DNA of 5,532 bases. Source: JANQKX01 sp039028695 (lineage in GTDB: Bacteria; Pseudomonadota; Alphaproteobacteria; Kiloniellales; Kiloniellaceae). Positions 1 through 4,891 of this stretch are shown here, one piece after another. The notes beneath the pieces were generated by a model that worked only from the letters and a program-made list of their open reading frames with translations, was not told the origin of the DNA and ran no database searches. Position 1 is the first letter of the stretch. Each line of letters opens with the position of its first letter. A program made the translations under genes and the position numbers. Where the stretch lies: assembly GCA_039028695.1 (NCBI GenBank), contig JBCCHN010000200.1:1-5532 (forward strand). The letters run 5' to 3'.

Positions 1-102
1 GATCAGGGTTGCCCTTGGCAGGGCTTATTAAATCGTAGTTTATCTTTTGCTCAAGCGGCAACCGAGGTCAACGCCGGCCAGGGAGCAGTTCGCCTAAGTG
101 TG

Positions 103-263
103 CCCACTTGTTAATAGGTCGCCTTGGGTCACATTAAGCCTCAGTCCTGTCAGGTGAATGAGTCCAGAGTCGGCGGCAATGCGATCAAGGTGGATGAATG
201 CCCAGCCGGTCGGGGGTCAGCTCCACGAGAATCGCCGTTCACACTCTTGGTAATCGCCCTAAT
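103..263 (+). repeat. Dispersed repeat, copy A (shortened)
   Basis: This non-coding stretch shares ordered sequence blocks with copies B (1565-1738) and C (4892-4998). Shared with B are CCCAC followed by TGTT and ATAGG (from 103), CAGGTGA (151-157), CCAGCCGGTCGG (202-213) and ATCGCCGTT (231-239). Shared with C are CCAGCCGGTC, ACGAGAA and CTCTTGGTAAT (244-254). The roughly 45 bases that separate CGCCGTT from the CTTGG block in B and C are missing here, so A looks internally deleted. All three copies have the same orientation. The family is not identified; the end of a degenerate insertion sequence is one possibility. The outer boundaries are approximate. Confidence 0.5.
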
Positions 264-407
264 GGGGTCCGCTTAACGAGGTTCTGCAGGCGTGAAAGAA
301 ATCCGACCCGCTTTGGTGTTATTGGCCGATGGCGCACATTGTCCAGTCAGCACGCCAACGACAATGTTTGAAGCAGCCGATTCAAAAAATTGACCGCGTT
401 TGGGTGC
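264..407. other. Intergenic stretch with no convincing gene
   Basis: A plus-strand frame runs from a GTG at 292 to TGA at 391-393 (33 residues). A minus-strand frame with no start codon is open from about 425 down to TAA at 273-275. The two frames are in mirrored codon register, so one may simply reflect the other. Neither product is recognised and neither has a well-placed ribosome binding site. The stretch may be the tail of a gene destroyed by the adjacent IS6-like end, or conserved non-coding DNA. Confidence 0.3.
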
Positions 408-486
408 GGTTCTGTTGCAAGCTCACGTTTCGATTAATCTAGGCTCTGCCTACCAGATTTCGCGAAATGAAACGTCGATTTGCATA
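408..486 (+). mobile_element. Possible truncated IS6-family insertion sequence end
   Basis: Positions 408-420 read GGTTCTGTTGCAA, which matches the outer end of the terminal inverted repeat of IS6-family elements (the IS431/IS257 type begins this way; IS26 begins GGCACTGTTGCAA). In this orientation the element's interior lies to the right. An ATG at 467-469, about 60 bases inside, starts M-K-R-R-F-A and then meets TAG at 485-487. That distance is about right for an IS6 transposase start, which would leave only a few codons of the gene. No opposite terminus or transposase body is present, and the next bases diverge from the usual AAA, so this is a remnant at best. Confidence 0.35.
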
Positions 487-493
487 GGCGGCT

Positions 494-1408
494 TTAAGCC
501 GAAATACCGAGCGCCATCTCCATCATGTGCCTGGAATCCGACCCGCAACAACCGCCAACGACCGAGAGCTTTGGGTGCTTGCGCACAAGTCGCGCAACCT
601 CAGCGCCGAGTTCCTTCGGATCCCCGTCGTCCAACTCAGTCGCATCATCCAATTCAGCATGGCTACACCGCGAAGCATTCACAGCGATCCCCTTCAGCCG
701 GGGGTGACCTGTCAAGACATGACTGAAGTGATCTGGATGCGCGCAGTTCACCATGAAATAGGCTGCAGCCTTACCGGTGAGGGCATCGACTTGGTCGATC
801 GCGTCTTCCAGCCCTGTGCCATTGTCCAGGCAACCATCGGTCTCCACGACAAAGGAGACAGCGATCGGCACGCCGCAGTCCTTGGCCGCGAGCACTGCGC
901 CCGCCGCCTCTTCCACCTGATTAAAGGTATAGGCGTTAACCAGGTCGATTCCCGCATCAGCCACCGAGCCGATTTGGATGGCATGATACGCCCGTGCAGC
1001 GTCCACCGTCATCGGCGCCAGCTTCGCATAGGCGTCTCGAGACGGGCCAATGCAGAGAGCCACGAGCACGTCATCGCGCGTCGCCTCTTGCCGCAGGTTG
1101 CGCATTAGTCGCACAGCTTCCCGGTTAAGGGCCGCCAGGCGGTCCTTATCGTATCCAAGCGGTGCCGCGCGGTCCCTATTCGCCATCCAGGTAAGCGTAT
1201 CGACGATACATCCCAATCCGGTCTTGGCGGCTACCTCTATAAGGTCCCGCATTTGGTCCACAATTATCGGCTGTGCGTTTGGCTCCTCGACCAGAGGGAA
1301 GGATGCAAATCCGGGTAATTCGACACCACGGTTGAAAATCAGATCCGTTCCAGTGGCGGCAAAGATAAGAAATCGCTGCTCGGTTTCATGAGGTAAAAGT
1401 CGCGTCAT
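494..1408 (-). CDS. Homocysteine S-methyltransferase family protein
   Basis: This 304-residue protein is full length for the family of zinc enzymes that move a methyl group from a donor such as S-methylmethionine or betaine to homocysteine, giving methionine. It should be cytosolic. The zinc ligands are visible: Cys222 in the motif NCAHP, and Cys287-Cys288 in GGCCG near the C-terminus. Other family blocks are LIFNRGVELP, the GYDKD region and NASRCSHAELD. The ATG at 1408 is chosen because a strong ribosome binding site lies just before it; a TTG at 1423 would add five residues. One oddity matters: the family's N-terminal FLTDGG(L/I)ET signature is replaced by FLIFAATGT (residues 13-21), which removes the conserved Asp, both Gly and the Glu. 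The fold assignment is firm, but activity and substrate are uncertain. The gene stands alone, flanked by repeats A and B. Its TAA stop sits in the middle of the small palindrome CGGCTTTAAGCCG (489-501). Confidence 0.88.
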   Translation of the reverse strand: MTRLLPHETEQRFLIFAATGTDLIFNRGVELPGFASFPLVEEPNAQPIIVDQMRDLIEVAAKTGLGCIVDTLTWMANRDRAAPLGYDKDRLAALNREAVRLMRNLRQEATRDDVLVALCIGPSRDAYAKLAPMTVDAARAYHAIQIGSVADAGIDLVNAYTFNQVEEAAGAVLAAKDCGVPIAVSFVVETDGCLDNGTGLEDAIDQVDALTGKAAAYFMVNCAHPDHFSHVLTGHPRLKGIAVNASRCSHAELDDATELDDGDPKELGAEVARLVRKHPKLSVVGGCCGSDSRHMMEMALGISA

Positions 1409-1411
1409 CGA

Positions 1412-1421
1412 TCCTGTCCTC
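1412..1421 (-). promoter_or_regulatory. Ribosome binding site deciding the methyltransferase start
   Basis: Read on the minus strand, the bases before the ATG at 1408 are GAGGACAGGATCG, which contain two purine-rich Shine-Dalgarno-like cores (GAGGA and AGGA). Their spacing suits the ATG at 1408 and not the TTG at 1423, which overlaps the site itself. Confidence 0.6.
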
Positions 1422-1564
1422 AACCCTTTCAGCCGTTTCTACAAAACGCAGCCAAGTCACATCTCGCCGTGGGATGCTGAGCTTACGACAAGTCCCACAG
1501 GCCTGTTAAGTGCTCAGTTGCCGTTGCCTCTGGCCGACGTGCCTTTCACTGCGCCGGGTCAGCT

Positions 1565-1738
1565 CCCACCCTGTTCCATAGGCCAAGGGCGCTTCCGCTG
1601 ACAGGTGAGTACCTGAATTTCACTGCCTCTGTCAGCGTGCTGGTAACATGCCAGCCGGTCGGAGCTTAGGCAAAAATCGCCGTTAGGATGATAATAAGGG
1701 GCGAAAATCAGGTCTTTCGGACTTCGAGCCCTTGGTTT
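1565..1738 (+). repeat. Dispersed repeat, copy B
   Basis: This is the longest copy of the repeat. It shares with copy A the blocks CCCAC/TGTT/ATAGG (from 1565), CAGGTGA (1602-1608) and CCAGCCGGTCGG (1651-1662). It shares with copy C CCAGCCGGTC, GCTTAG, CGCCGTTAG and a tail running through AAAA, TTTTC/TTTCGG and CTTGG (1731-1735). The distance from CCAGCCGG to CGCCGTT is 27 bases in both B and C. It fills most of the 370-base gap between the methyltransferase and the cyclase. The rest of the gap shows no gene; a T-run/A-run pair (TTTTTT, GGGC, AAAAAA) lies just past the cyclase stop, around 1760-1775. Confidence 0.55.
1596..1637. repeat. Perfect 9-base inverted repeat within copy B
   Basis: CGCTGACAG (1596-1604) is matched by its exact reverse complement CTGTCAGCG (1629-1637), with 24 bases between the arms. 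An inner GTGA/TCAC pair (1605-1608 and 1620-1623) could extend the structure, and AGGTGAGTACCT (1603-1614) is a small hairpin of its own. No run of T follows, so a simple terminator is unlikely. It could be a protein-binding site or a structural part of the repeat. Copy A keeps only one arm in part (CTGTCAGG near 147-154), so the pairing is not conserved. Confidence 0.5.
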
Positions 1739-1778
1739 TAGAGTTAAATCAAGTTTGTTTTTTTGGGCAAAAAAGGGA

Positions 1779-3053
1779 TCACGTCACGAGCCCAAAGAGC
1801 TCTTGTGGCTCTCGGACGCCGCGAAGTGTGTGAAAGCCGAGAGGCTCTAGTCCATGTTTGTTGCCTGCAGCTGCTTTGAAGGTGCTGGAAACCAGAATAT
1901 TGCGATCAAGGGATCGGCATAATGCTTGAATTCGACTCGCTTCATTGACCGCCGGTCCAATCACGGTAAAGTCCAGCCGGTTGCTAGCGCCGATGTTTCC
2001 GTAGAACACTTCTCCCATATGCAGGGCCAAGCCAAAGTCCATTATCGGCTTGCCGGCAACTCTCCGAGCCCCATTGAAGGTTGGCAGCGTAGAATGTAGC
2101 TCGGTTGCCGCAGCCAACACCTCTTGACAGACGCCCTTGTCGTCCTTGCCAGTTAAGTCGAACGTGGCCAGTAATCCGTCGCCCATGATTTTGAGGATTT
2201 GGCCATTGTGAGCTTTGACCGGCTCTGCCATTACCTCAAGATAGTCATCAAGTGTCTCGACGAGCAGGTCGCGTGGCAGAGTATCCGTTAGCGCGGTAAA
2301 CCCTCGCAGATCCGAGAACCAGATGATTGCACGTATGGCCTTTGCCGACCTGCGCTCGATCTCACCTTTTAGAACCCGGTGGCCTGCATCAACTCCGAGA
2401 TAAGTCCCGAGCACCGTGTTGGCGATATCGTAAGTCAGGCGCAATTTTACAGACACCGCCAAATAGGGGAGAGCATTGATGACCTGGTCGAGCTGTTCGT
2501 CGTCAAATCCTTCAGGCTCGTCGGTGGCACAAGAGAAAAAGATCCCGTCTACTCCTCGACCTTCGCCAAACCTATCGCCCCCCTTATCCAAACCGCTGGC
2601 CACATCTTCTACTTGTTGGTGATCGAAAGGAACGAGGCGGGCCGCATAGTCCACAAGCCCTTCTGAACGCAATTCATGAAACAGGGGAAACTCCGGGGTG
2701 TCACTCCCGTCCATCCGTCGGCGCAGCGATAGGAGACCCCTGCTGCGCATATGGTGGATAGGACTCTTCAGATAAAAGTCACGGTTGCTTTCGGCGCGCT
2801 CATACCGCGTGTGCTCGATGGCATCTGTGTCGGCACGCCAAAGAAAAGTGTGTGAACCATACCTGGGATGAAGCGTAGACATGCCTATCTGCACTCGCTT
2901 CACCGGAAAACCACTTCCGAAAACCTTTTGGCAAAACCCGCAGATTTGTTCGTCAAGAGGAAGGCCCAACATGCCCCGTTCCACGAGCCAGAGCGGTAGG
3001 ACGGAGAGATCAAACGGCTCACAGTACATAGCGTCTGTTGGATTGTGGGTCAT
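1779..3053 (-). CDS. Class III adenylate/guanylate cyclase domain protein
   Basis: From the ATG at 3053 this is a 424-residue soluble protein that should make cyclic AMP from ATP. The C-terminal catalytic domain (about residues 240-424) has every expected active-site residue. Metal-binding Asp248 lies in FSDLRGFT and Asp292 in MGDGLLATF. The adenine-selecting pair is Lys288 (ILKIMGD) and Asp361 (LDFTVIG). The transition-state residues are Asn370 and Arg374 in NEASR. The Lys/Asp pair points to adenylate rather than guanylate cyclase. Residues 1 to about 225 form a region without membrane segments, perhaps a GAF-like sensor, an architecture common among the many rhizobial cyclases; the ligand is unknown. 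A TTG at 3110 would add 19 residues, but its only Shine-Dalgarno-like match is two bases away. The gene lies about 90 bases downstream of the monooxygenase gene on the same strand, so cotranscription is possible. A GTATACAA box (3103-3110) also occurs in the HxlR promoter region. Confidence 0.9.
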   Translation of the reverse strand: MTHNPTDAMYCEPFDLSVLPLWLVERGMLGLPLDEQICGFCQKVFGSGFPVKRVQIGMSTLHPRYGSHTFLWRADTDAIEHTRYERAESNRDFYLKSPIHHMRSRGLLSLRRRMDGSDTPEFPLFHELRSEGLVDYAARLVPFDHQQVEDVASGLDKGGDRFGEGRGVDGIFFSCATDEPEGFDDEQLDQVINALPYLAVSVKLRLTYDIANTVLGTYLGVDAGHRVLKGEIERRSAKAIRAIIWFSDLRGFTALTDTLPRDLLVETLDDYLEVMAEPVKAHNGQILKIMGDGLLATFDLTGKDDKGVCQEVLAAATELHSTLPTFNGARRVAGKPIMDFGLALHMGEVFYGNIGASNRLDFTVIGPAVNEASRIQALCRSLDRNILVSSTFKAAAGNKHGLEPLGFHTLRGVREPQELFGLVT

Positions 3054-3143
3054 GTTCACCAGTCTTCTCAATGCAGCGAGCCGCCGCCACGTCAGAAGCC
3101 AAGTATACAAATCTCCGAGCGTCGAGACAGGAGAGATGGCACC

Positions 3144-3512
3144 CTATGCGACACAACACCCTGGGACTGCCCGCTTCTCGAATATGTGTGGATTTGCTAC
3201 AGCACTGGGTGGATAATTGAGGAGTGTGGCTTGAAACTCAGGCCTTTCAAAGGCTCGTTTTAGATCCTCAACAGACTCCCACACAGAATGATTAAGGTAT
3301 ACTCCGCTATTTCCGATGCCTCCGTAGAGCTGCATGGAAATATAACCTGGCTGCTGTCTCATAATTTCGAAGTCAACTGTCCATGCACGAATCAGTTCAT
3401 CGGCCTCTTCTGGTTCAACCGCTATCTTATTTATGACTTGGACCGGCCCGCCTTTTAACTCCATTTGCTCGAAAAATGTGATGGCCTTACCCATCTCTTG
3501 AATTTCAATCAT
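3144..3512 (-). CDS. Antibiotic biosynthesis monooxygenase (ABM) family protein
   Basis: This 122-residue protein resembles the ABM/YgiN group of small ferredoxin-like-fold proteins, which typically act as cofactor-free dimers oxidising quinol-like or polyketide substrates, though many members have no proven activity. Supporting blocks are VQVINKIAVEPEEADELIR, QQPGYISMQLYGG, SVWESVEDLKRAFERPEFQ and the C-terminal YPPSAVANPHIFEKRAVPG followed by CCVA. No signal peptide is seen. The start is the ATG at 3512, with GGGG nine bases upstream; a TTG at 3527 would add five residues but consumes that site. The gene is divergent from an HxlR-type regulator with about 100 bases between them, an arrangement that usually means the regulator controls the enzyme. 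The natural substrate cannot be read from sequence. Confidence 0.82.
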   Translation of the reverse strand: MIEIQEMGKAITFFEQMELKGGPVQVINKIAVEPEEADELIRAWTVDFEIMRQQPGYISMQLYGGIGNSGVYLNHSVWESVEDLKRAFERPEFQATLLNYPPSAVANPHIFEKRAVPGCCVA

Positions 3513-3547
3513 GATTGTATGCCCCAATTGTTAGCTTGAGTATGCAG

Positions 3548-3576
3548 TTGTTGTATCGTTTGAAATTCAGTATAAA
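3548..3576 (+). promoter_or_regulatory. Candidate promoter for the HxlR-family regulator
   Basis: TTGTTG (3548-3553) and TATAAA (3571-3576) are separated by 17 bases, giving a sigma70-like promoter with a good -10 and a moderate -35. Transcription would start near 3583 and leave a leader of about 33 bases that contains the palindrome at 3598-3610. On the opposite strand, a TTGACT (3583-3578) could serve the monooxygenase gene, but no good -10 sits at the right distance. Confidence 0.4.
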
Positions 3577-3597
3577 AAGTCAACTGGGCACATTTTA

Positions 3598-3610
3598 TAT
3601 ACTTGGTATA
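3598..3610. promoter_or_regulatory. Candidate operator palindrome TATAC-TTG-GTATA
   Basis: A perfect palindrome with 5-base arms and a 3-base centre lies five bases before the regulator's ATG. Similar boxes occur in the same intergenic region: TTGTATGC at 3515-3522, TTGTATCG at 3551-3558, and GTATACAA at 3606-3613, which overlaps the palindrome. Binding of a dimeric HxlR regulator here would block its own expression. The position and symmetry are seen; the binding is inferred. Confidence 0.45.
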
Positions 3611-3615
3611 CAATT

Positions 3616-3972
3616 ATGGCACCAAAGACTGCACATGAGCGATCCTGTCCACTCGAAGAGACCATCAAAATTTTTGCTGGAAAATGGAAACCCTCGATCA
3701 TGCACTACTTGGCTGATGAACCTTGTCGATTCAATGAGCTGAGAAGGCGCATGCCCGCCATTTCACAGCGCATGTTGACCCTACAACTACGTGAATTAGA
3801 AAAAGATGGACTTGTAATTCGAGAGCACTACCCGGAAATTCCGCCAAGGGTCGAGTACTCCGTTAGTCCTCTGGGAAAGACCTTGAAACCAATATATCTC
3901 GCGATAAAAGAATGGGATGAGAAGTACACTGCGGCCATACAAGAAGCCCGCCGAAACTATACTTCTAGGTGA
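3616..3972 (+). CDS. HxlR-family winged helix-turn-helix transcriptional regulator
   Basis: This 118-residue protein has the whole HxlR DNA-binding domain. CPLEETIKIFAGKWKPSIMH (residues 11-30) is the family's N-terminal signature. Helix-turn-helix residues FNELRRRMPAISQRMLTLQL (39-58) follow, then the wing with RVEYSVSPLGKTL (79-90). Members bind as dimers, and several respond to quinones, aldehydes or other electrophiles through a cysteine near the N-terminus. Cys11 occupies that position here and a second cysteine is at 37. The ATG at 3616 is the natural start, although no clear ribosome binding site precedes it. The gene is divergent from the monooxygenase gene and is presumably its regulator. 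Its first part is more AT-rich than the left-hand genes (about 40% G+C at 3661-3720). Confidence 0.92.
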   Translation: MAPKTAHERSCPLEETIKIFAGKWKPSIMHYLADEPCRFNELRRRMPAISQRMLTLQLRELEKDGLVIREHYPEIPPRVEYSVSPLGKTLKPIYLAIKEWDEKYTAAIQEARRNYTSR

Positions 3973-3982
3973 GGTTCATCCA

Positions 3983-4016
3983 GAAAAATTGAGCTACGAT
4001 CCTGGTTCCGTAGATC
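3983..4016 (-). terminator. Possible terminator after the HIT-family gene
   Basis: GA-CTACG (3991-3998) pairs with CGTAG-TC (4009-4016) apart from one G/A mismatch, with a 10-base loop. Read on the minus strand, the stem is followed within a few bases by AATTTTT (3990-3984), so it fits an intrinsic terminator for the HIT gene, which ends at 4033. The stem is short and imperfect. There is no T-run on the plus-strand side, so it would not serve the HxlR gene well. Confidence 0.35.
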
Positions 4017-4032
4017 TTCAAATTTCGACTGG

Positions 4033-4446
4033 TCAGAGTAAGTCCAAGTTTTTACCAATACCATCTGTCCCAGTGGCTCCCTGGGGAGTGGCGAAATCGC
4101 CAAAGACTCGATAGCGATTGTCTTCCCAGAAAAGCTCCTCGACCCACTTGTAAACCGGAATCAAGTGGAGGTGGAATGCTAACCCTTCGTTGTGGCCATA
4201 TCGACCGATACAAATGTGTGCCGGGTTTAAAACCGATTGCATGGCATTATGCGTTAAATTGATTAGAGGGCCTAACGATGCAAGTGCCTTCATAGGAATT
4301 CCGGAAACATCAACTGCATCCGTTTTGGTGCCCAGTACCAAGTATCCAGACAAAGCAGAATTGACCCGATGATTAAAGAGCCAGTCATCAGTTTCATAAA
4401 TGCGAAAATCGTTTGGAATAATTTGCTTTTGTTGCGGCTCGCTCAT
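4033..4446 (-). CDS. HIT-family (histidine triad-like) protein
   Basis: This 137-residue protein resembles HIT-superfamily nucleotide hydrolases, which cleave dinucleoside polyphosphates or nucleoside phosphoramidates. NHRVNSALSGYLVLGTK (residues 25-41) matches the strand and loop that usually read HRPxxxGHLxL. ASLGPLINLTHNAMQSVL (56-73) is the helical segment. GHNEGLAFHLHLIPVY (84-99) matches the active-site strand. The motif normally has three alternating histidines; here the first is Ala90, while His92 (the position of the catalytic nucleophile) and His94 remain. Activity is therefore possible but not assured. The tail WVEELFWEDNRYRVFGDF appears specific to this subgroup. The ATG at 4446 has only a weak TTGAG upstream. 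Read on the minus strand, a TGCTATATC extended -10 lies so close to the ATG that a leaderless transcript is possible. The gene could also be read through from the ArsR-VOC gene 68 bases upstream. Confidence 0.75.
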   Translation of the reverse strand: MSEPQQKQIIPNDFRIYETDDWLFNHRVNSALSGYLVLGTKTDAVDVSGIPMKALASLGPLINLTHNAMQSVLNPAHICIGRYGHNEGLAFHLHLIPVYKWVEELFWEDNRYRVFGDFATPQGATGTDGIGKNLDLL

Positions 4447-4514
4447 TACTCAATGATATAGCAGAAATCCAATTTTCTTACTCGGATATTCGGTCAATTT
4501 GACTTGTGCGACGA

Positions 4515-4829
4515 TCACCCTTGAGCAGCATCCTTCATCTCGATGAGCTGAATGAGATTCCCGCAAGTGTCATTGAAAACCGCCATGCGAACAGGCCCTG
4601 CATCCATCGGCTCCTGAACAAACTCTACACCCTTTCCGCCCAATCTTTTTCGCTCCGCCTCAAGGTTCGTTACCTGAAAAGAGTGGGCGGGAATGCCATC
4701 CTTCGCAAGCGATGTGGCACATACCTCAAACAACGATTGACCGGGCCGGTTGCTCAGACGCTCGATGATACGGCGGCGTGTGCTATCAGAGAGAGCCTTG
4801 AAAATGAGGTCGAGCCGGTCATCTGTCAC
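4515..4829 (-). CDS. Chimeric ArsR N-terminus / VOC C-terminus remnant
   Basis: This 104-residue open frame is a fusion of two partial proteins. Residues 1 to about 44 (LDLIFKALSDSTRRRIIERL, then SLFEVCATSLAKDG) match the start of an ArsR-family repressor and stop before the recognition helix and wing. Residues from about 45 on (GIPAHSFQVTNLEAERKRL, then GVEFVQEPMD, GPVRMAVFNDTCGNLIQL) match the last half of a VOC/glyoxalase-like protein. ArsR and VOC genes of these types commonly sit next to each other in that order. The simplest reading is an in-frame deletion fusing them at about 4689-4712, where both parents probably encode a similar (L/A)xKDG-type stretch. The product lacks the DNA-reading helix and half of the VOC fold, so it is probably a non-functional remnant. 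The start is a GTG at 4829; TGA lies three codons upstream in frame, so no longer start exists. Confidence 0.75.
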   Translation of the reverse strand: MTDDRLDLIFKALSDSTRRRIIERLSNRPGQSLFEVCATSLAKDGIPAHSFQVTNLEAERKRLGGKGVEFVQEPMDAGPVRMAVFNDTCGNLIQLIEMKDAAQG

Positions 4830-4834
4830 AGATA

Positions 4835-4864
4835 CTCATATGCAGTAATTCTACTGCATGCCAA
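4835..4864 (-). promoter_or_regulatory. Candidate promoter of the ArsR-VOC gene
   Basis: On the minus strand, TTGGCA (4864-4859) and TATGAG (4840-4835) are 18 bases apart. The -35 matches consensus in five of six positions and the -10 in four. Transcription would begin near 4828, almost at the GTG start codon, so the transcript may be leaderless or nearly so. The spacer is almost entirely occupied by the palindrome at 4840-4859. Confidence 0.5.
4840..4859. promoter_or_regulatory. Perfect palindrome, candidate ArsR-type operator
   Basis: ATGCAGTA and its exact reverse complement TACTGCAT flank four bases (ATTC). The site fills the spacer between the candidate -35 and -10, the classical place for an ArsR-family autorepressor to block RNA polymerase. 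If the downstream chimera has lost DNA binding, this operator is either orphaned, leaving the promoter derepressed, or served by a regulator elsewhere in the genome. The symmetry is seen directly; the role is inferred. Confidence 0.55.
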
Positions 4865-4891
4865 GCGGCAACAGACTTCATTCCGACCTTG

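Noticed and set aside
457..468. Palindrome ATTTCGCGAAAT, with ACGTTTC/GAAACGT arms around it (425-475)
   Set aside because: The structure is short and lies inside the putative IS6 end, with no promoter or gene start next to it. It is not enough to call an operator.
527..1108. Long open frame on the plus strand (193 codons)
   Set aside because: It is antisense to the methyltransferase gene, whose conserved zinc-site motifs fix the real frame. The plus-strand product has no recognisable motif.
1755..1778. T-run and A-run flanking GGGC just past the cyclase stop as an intrinsic terminator
   Set aside because: The stem would be only A-T pairs and no T-run follows it on the minus strand, so it does not fit a standard terminator.
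3054..3110. TTG start at 3110 for the cyclase, adding 19 residues
   Set aside because: The only Shine-Dalgarno-like match (GGAG) ends two bases before the TTG, which is too close. The ATG at 3053 is a better codon with purine-rich sequence upstream.
4515..4829. Chimera as a genuine new ArsR-VOC sensor-regulator
   Set aside because: The DNA-reading helix and wing and half of the VOC fold are missing, so a working sensor-repressor is unlikely without evidence of conservation.
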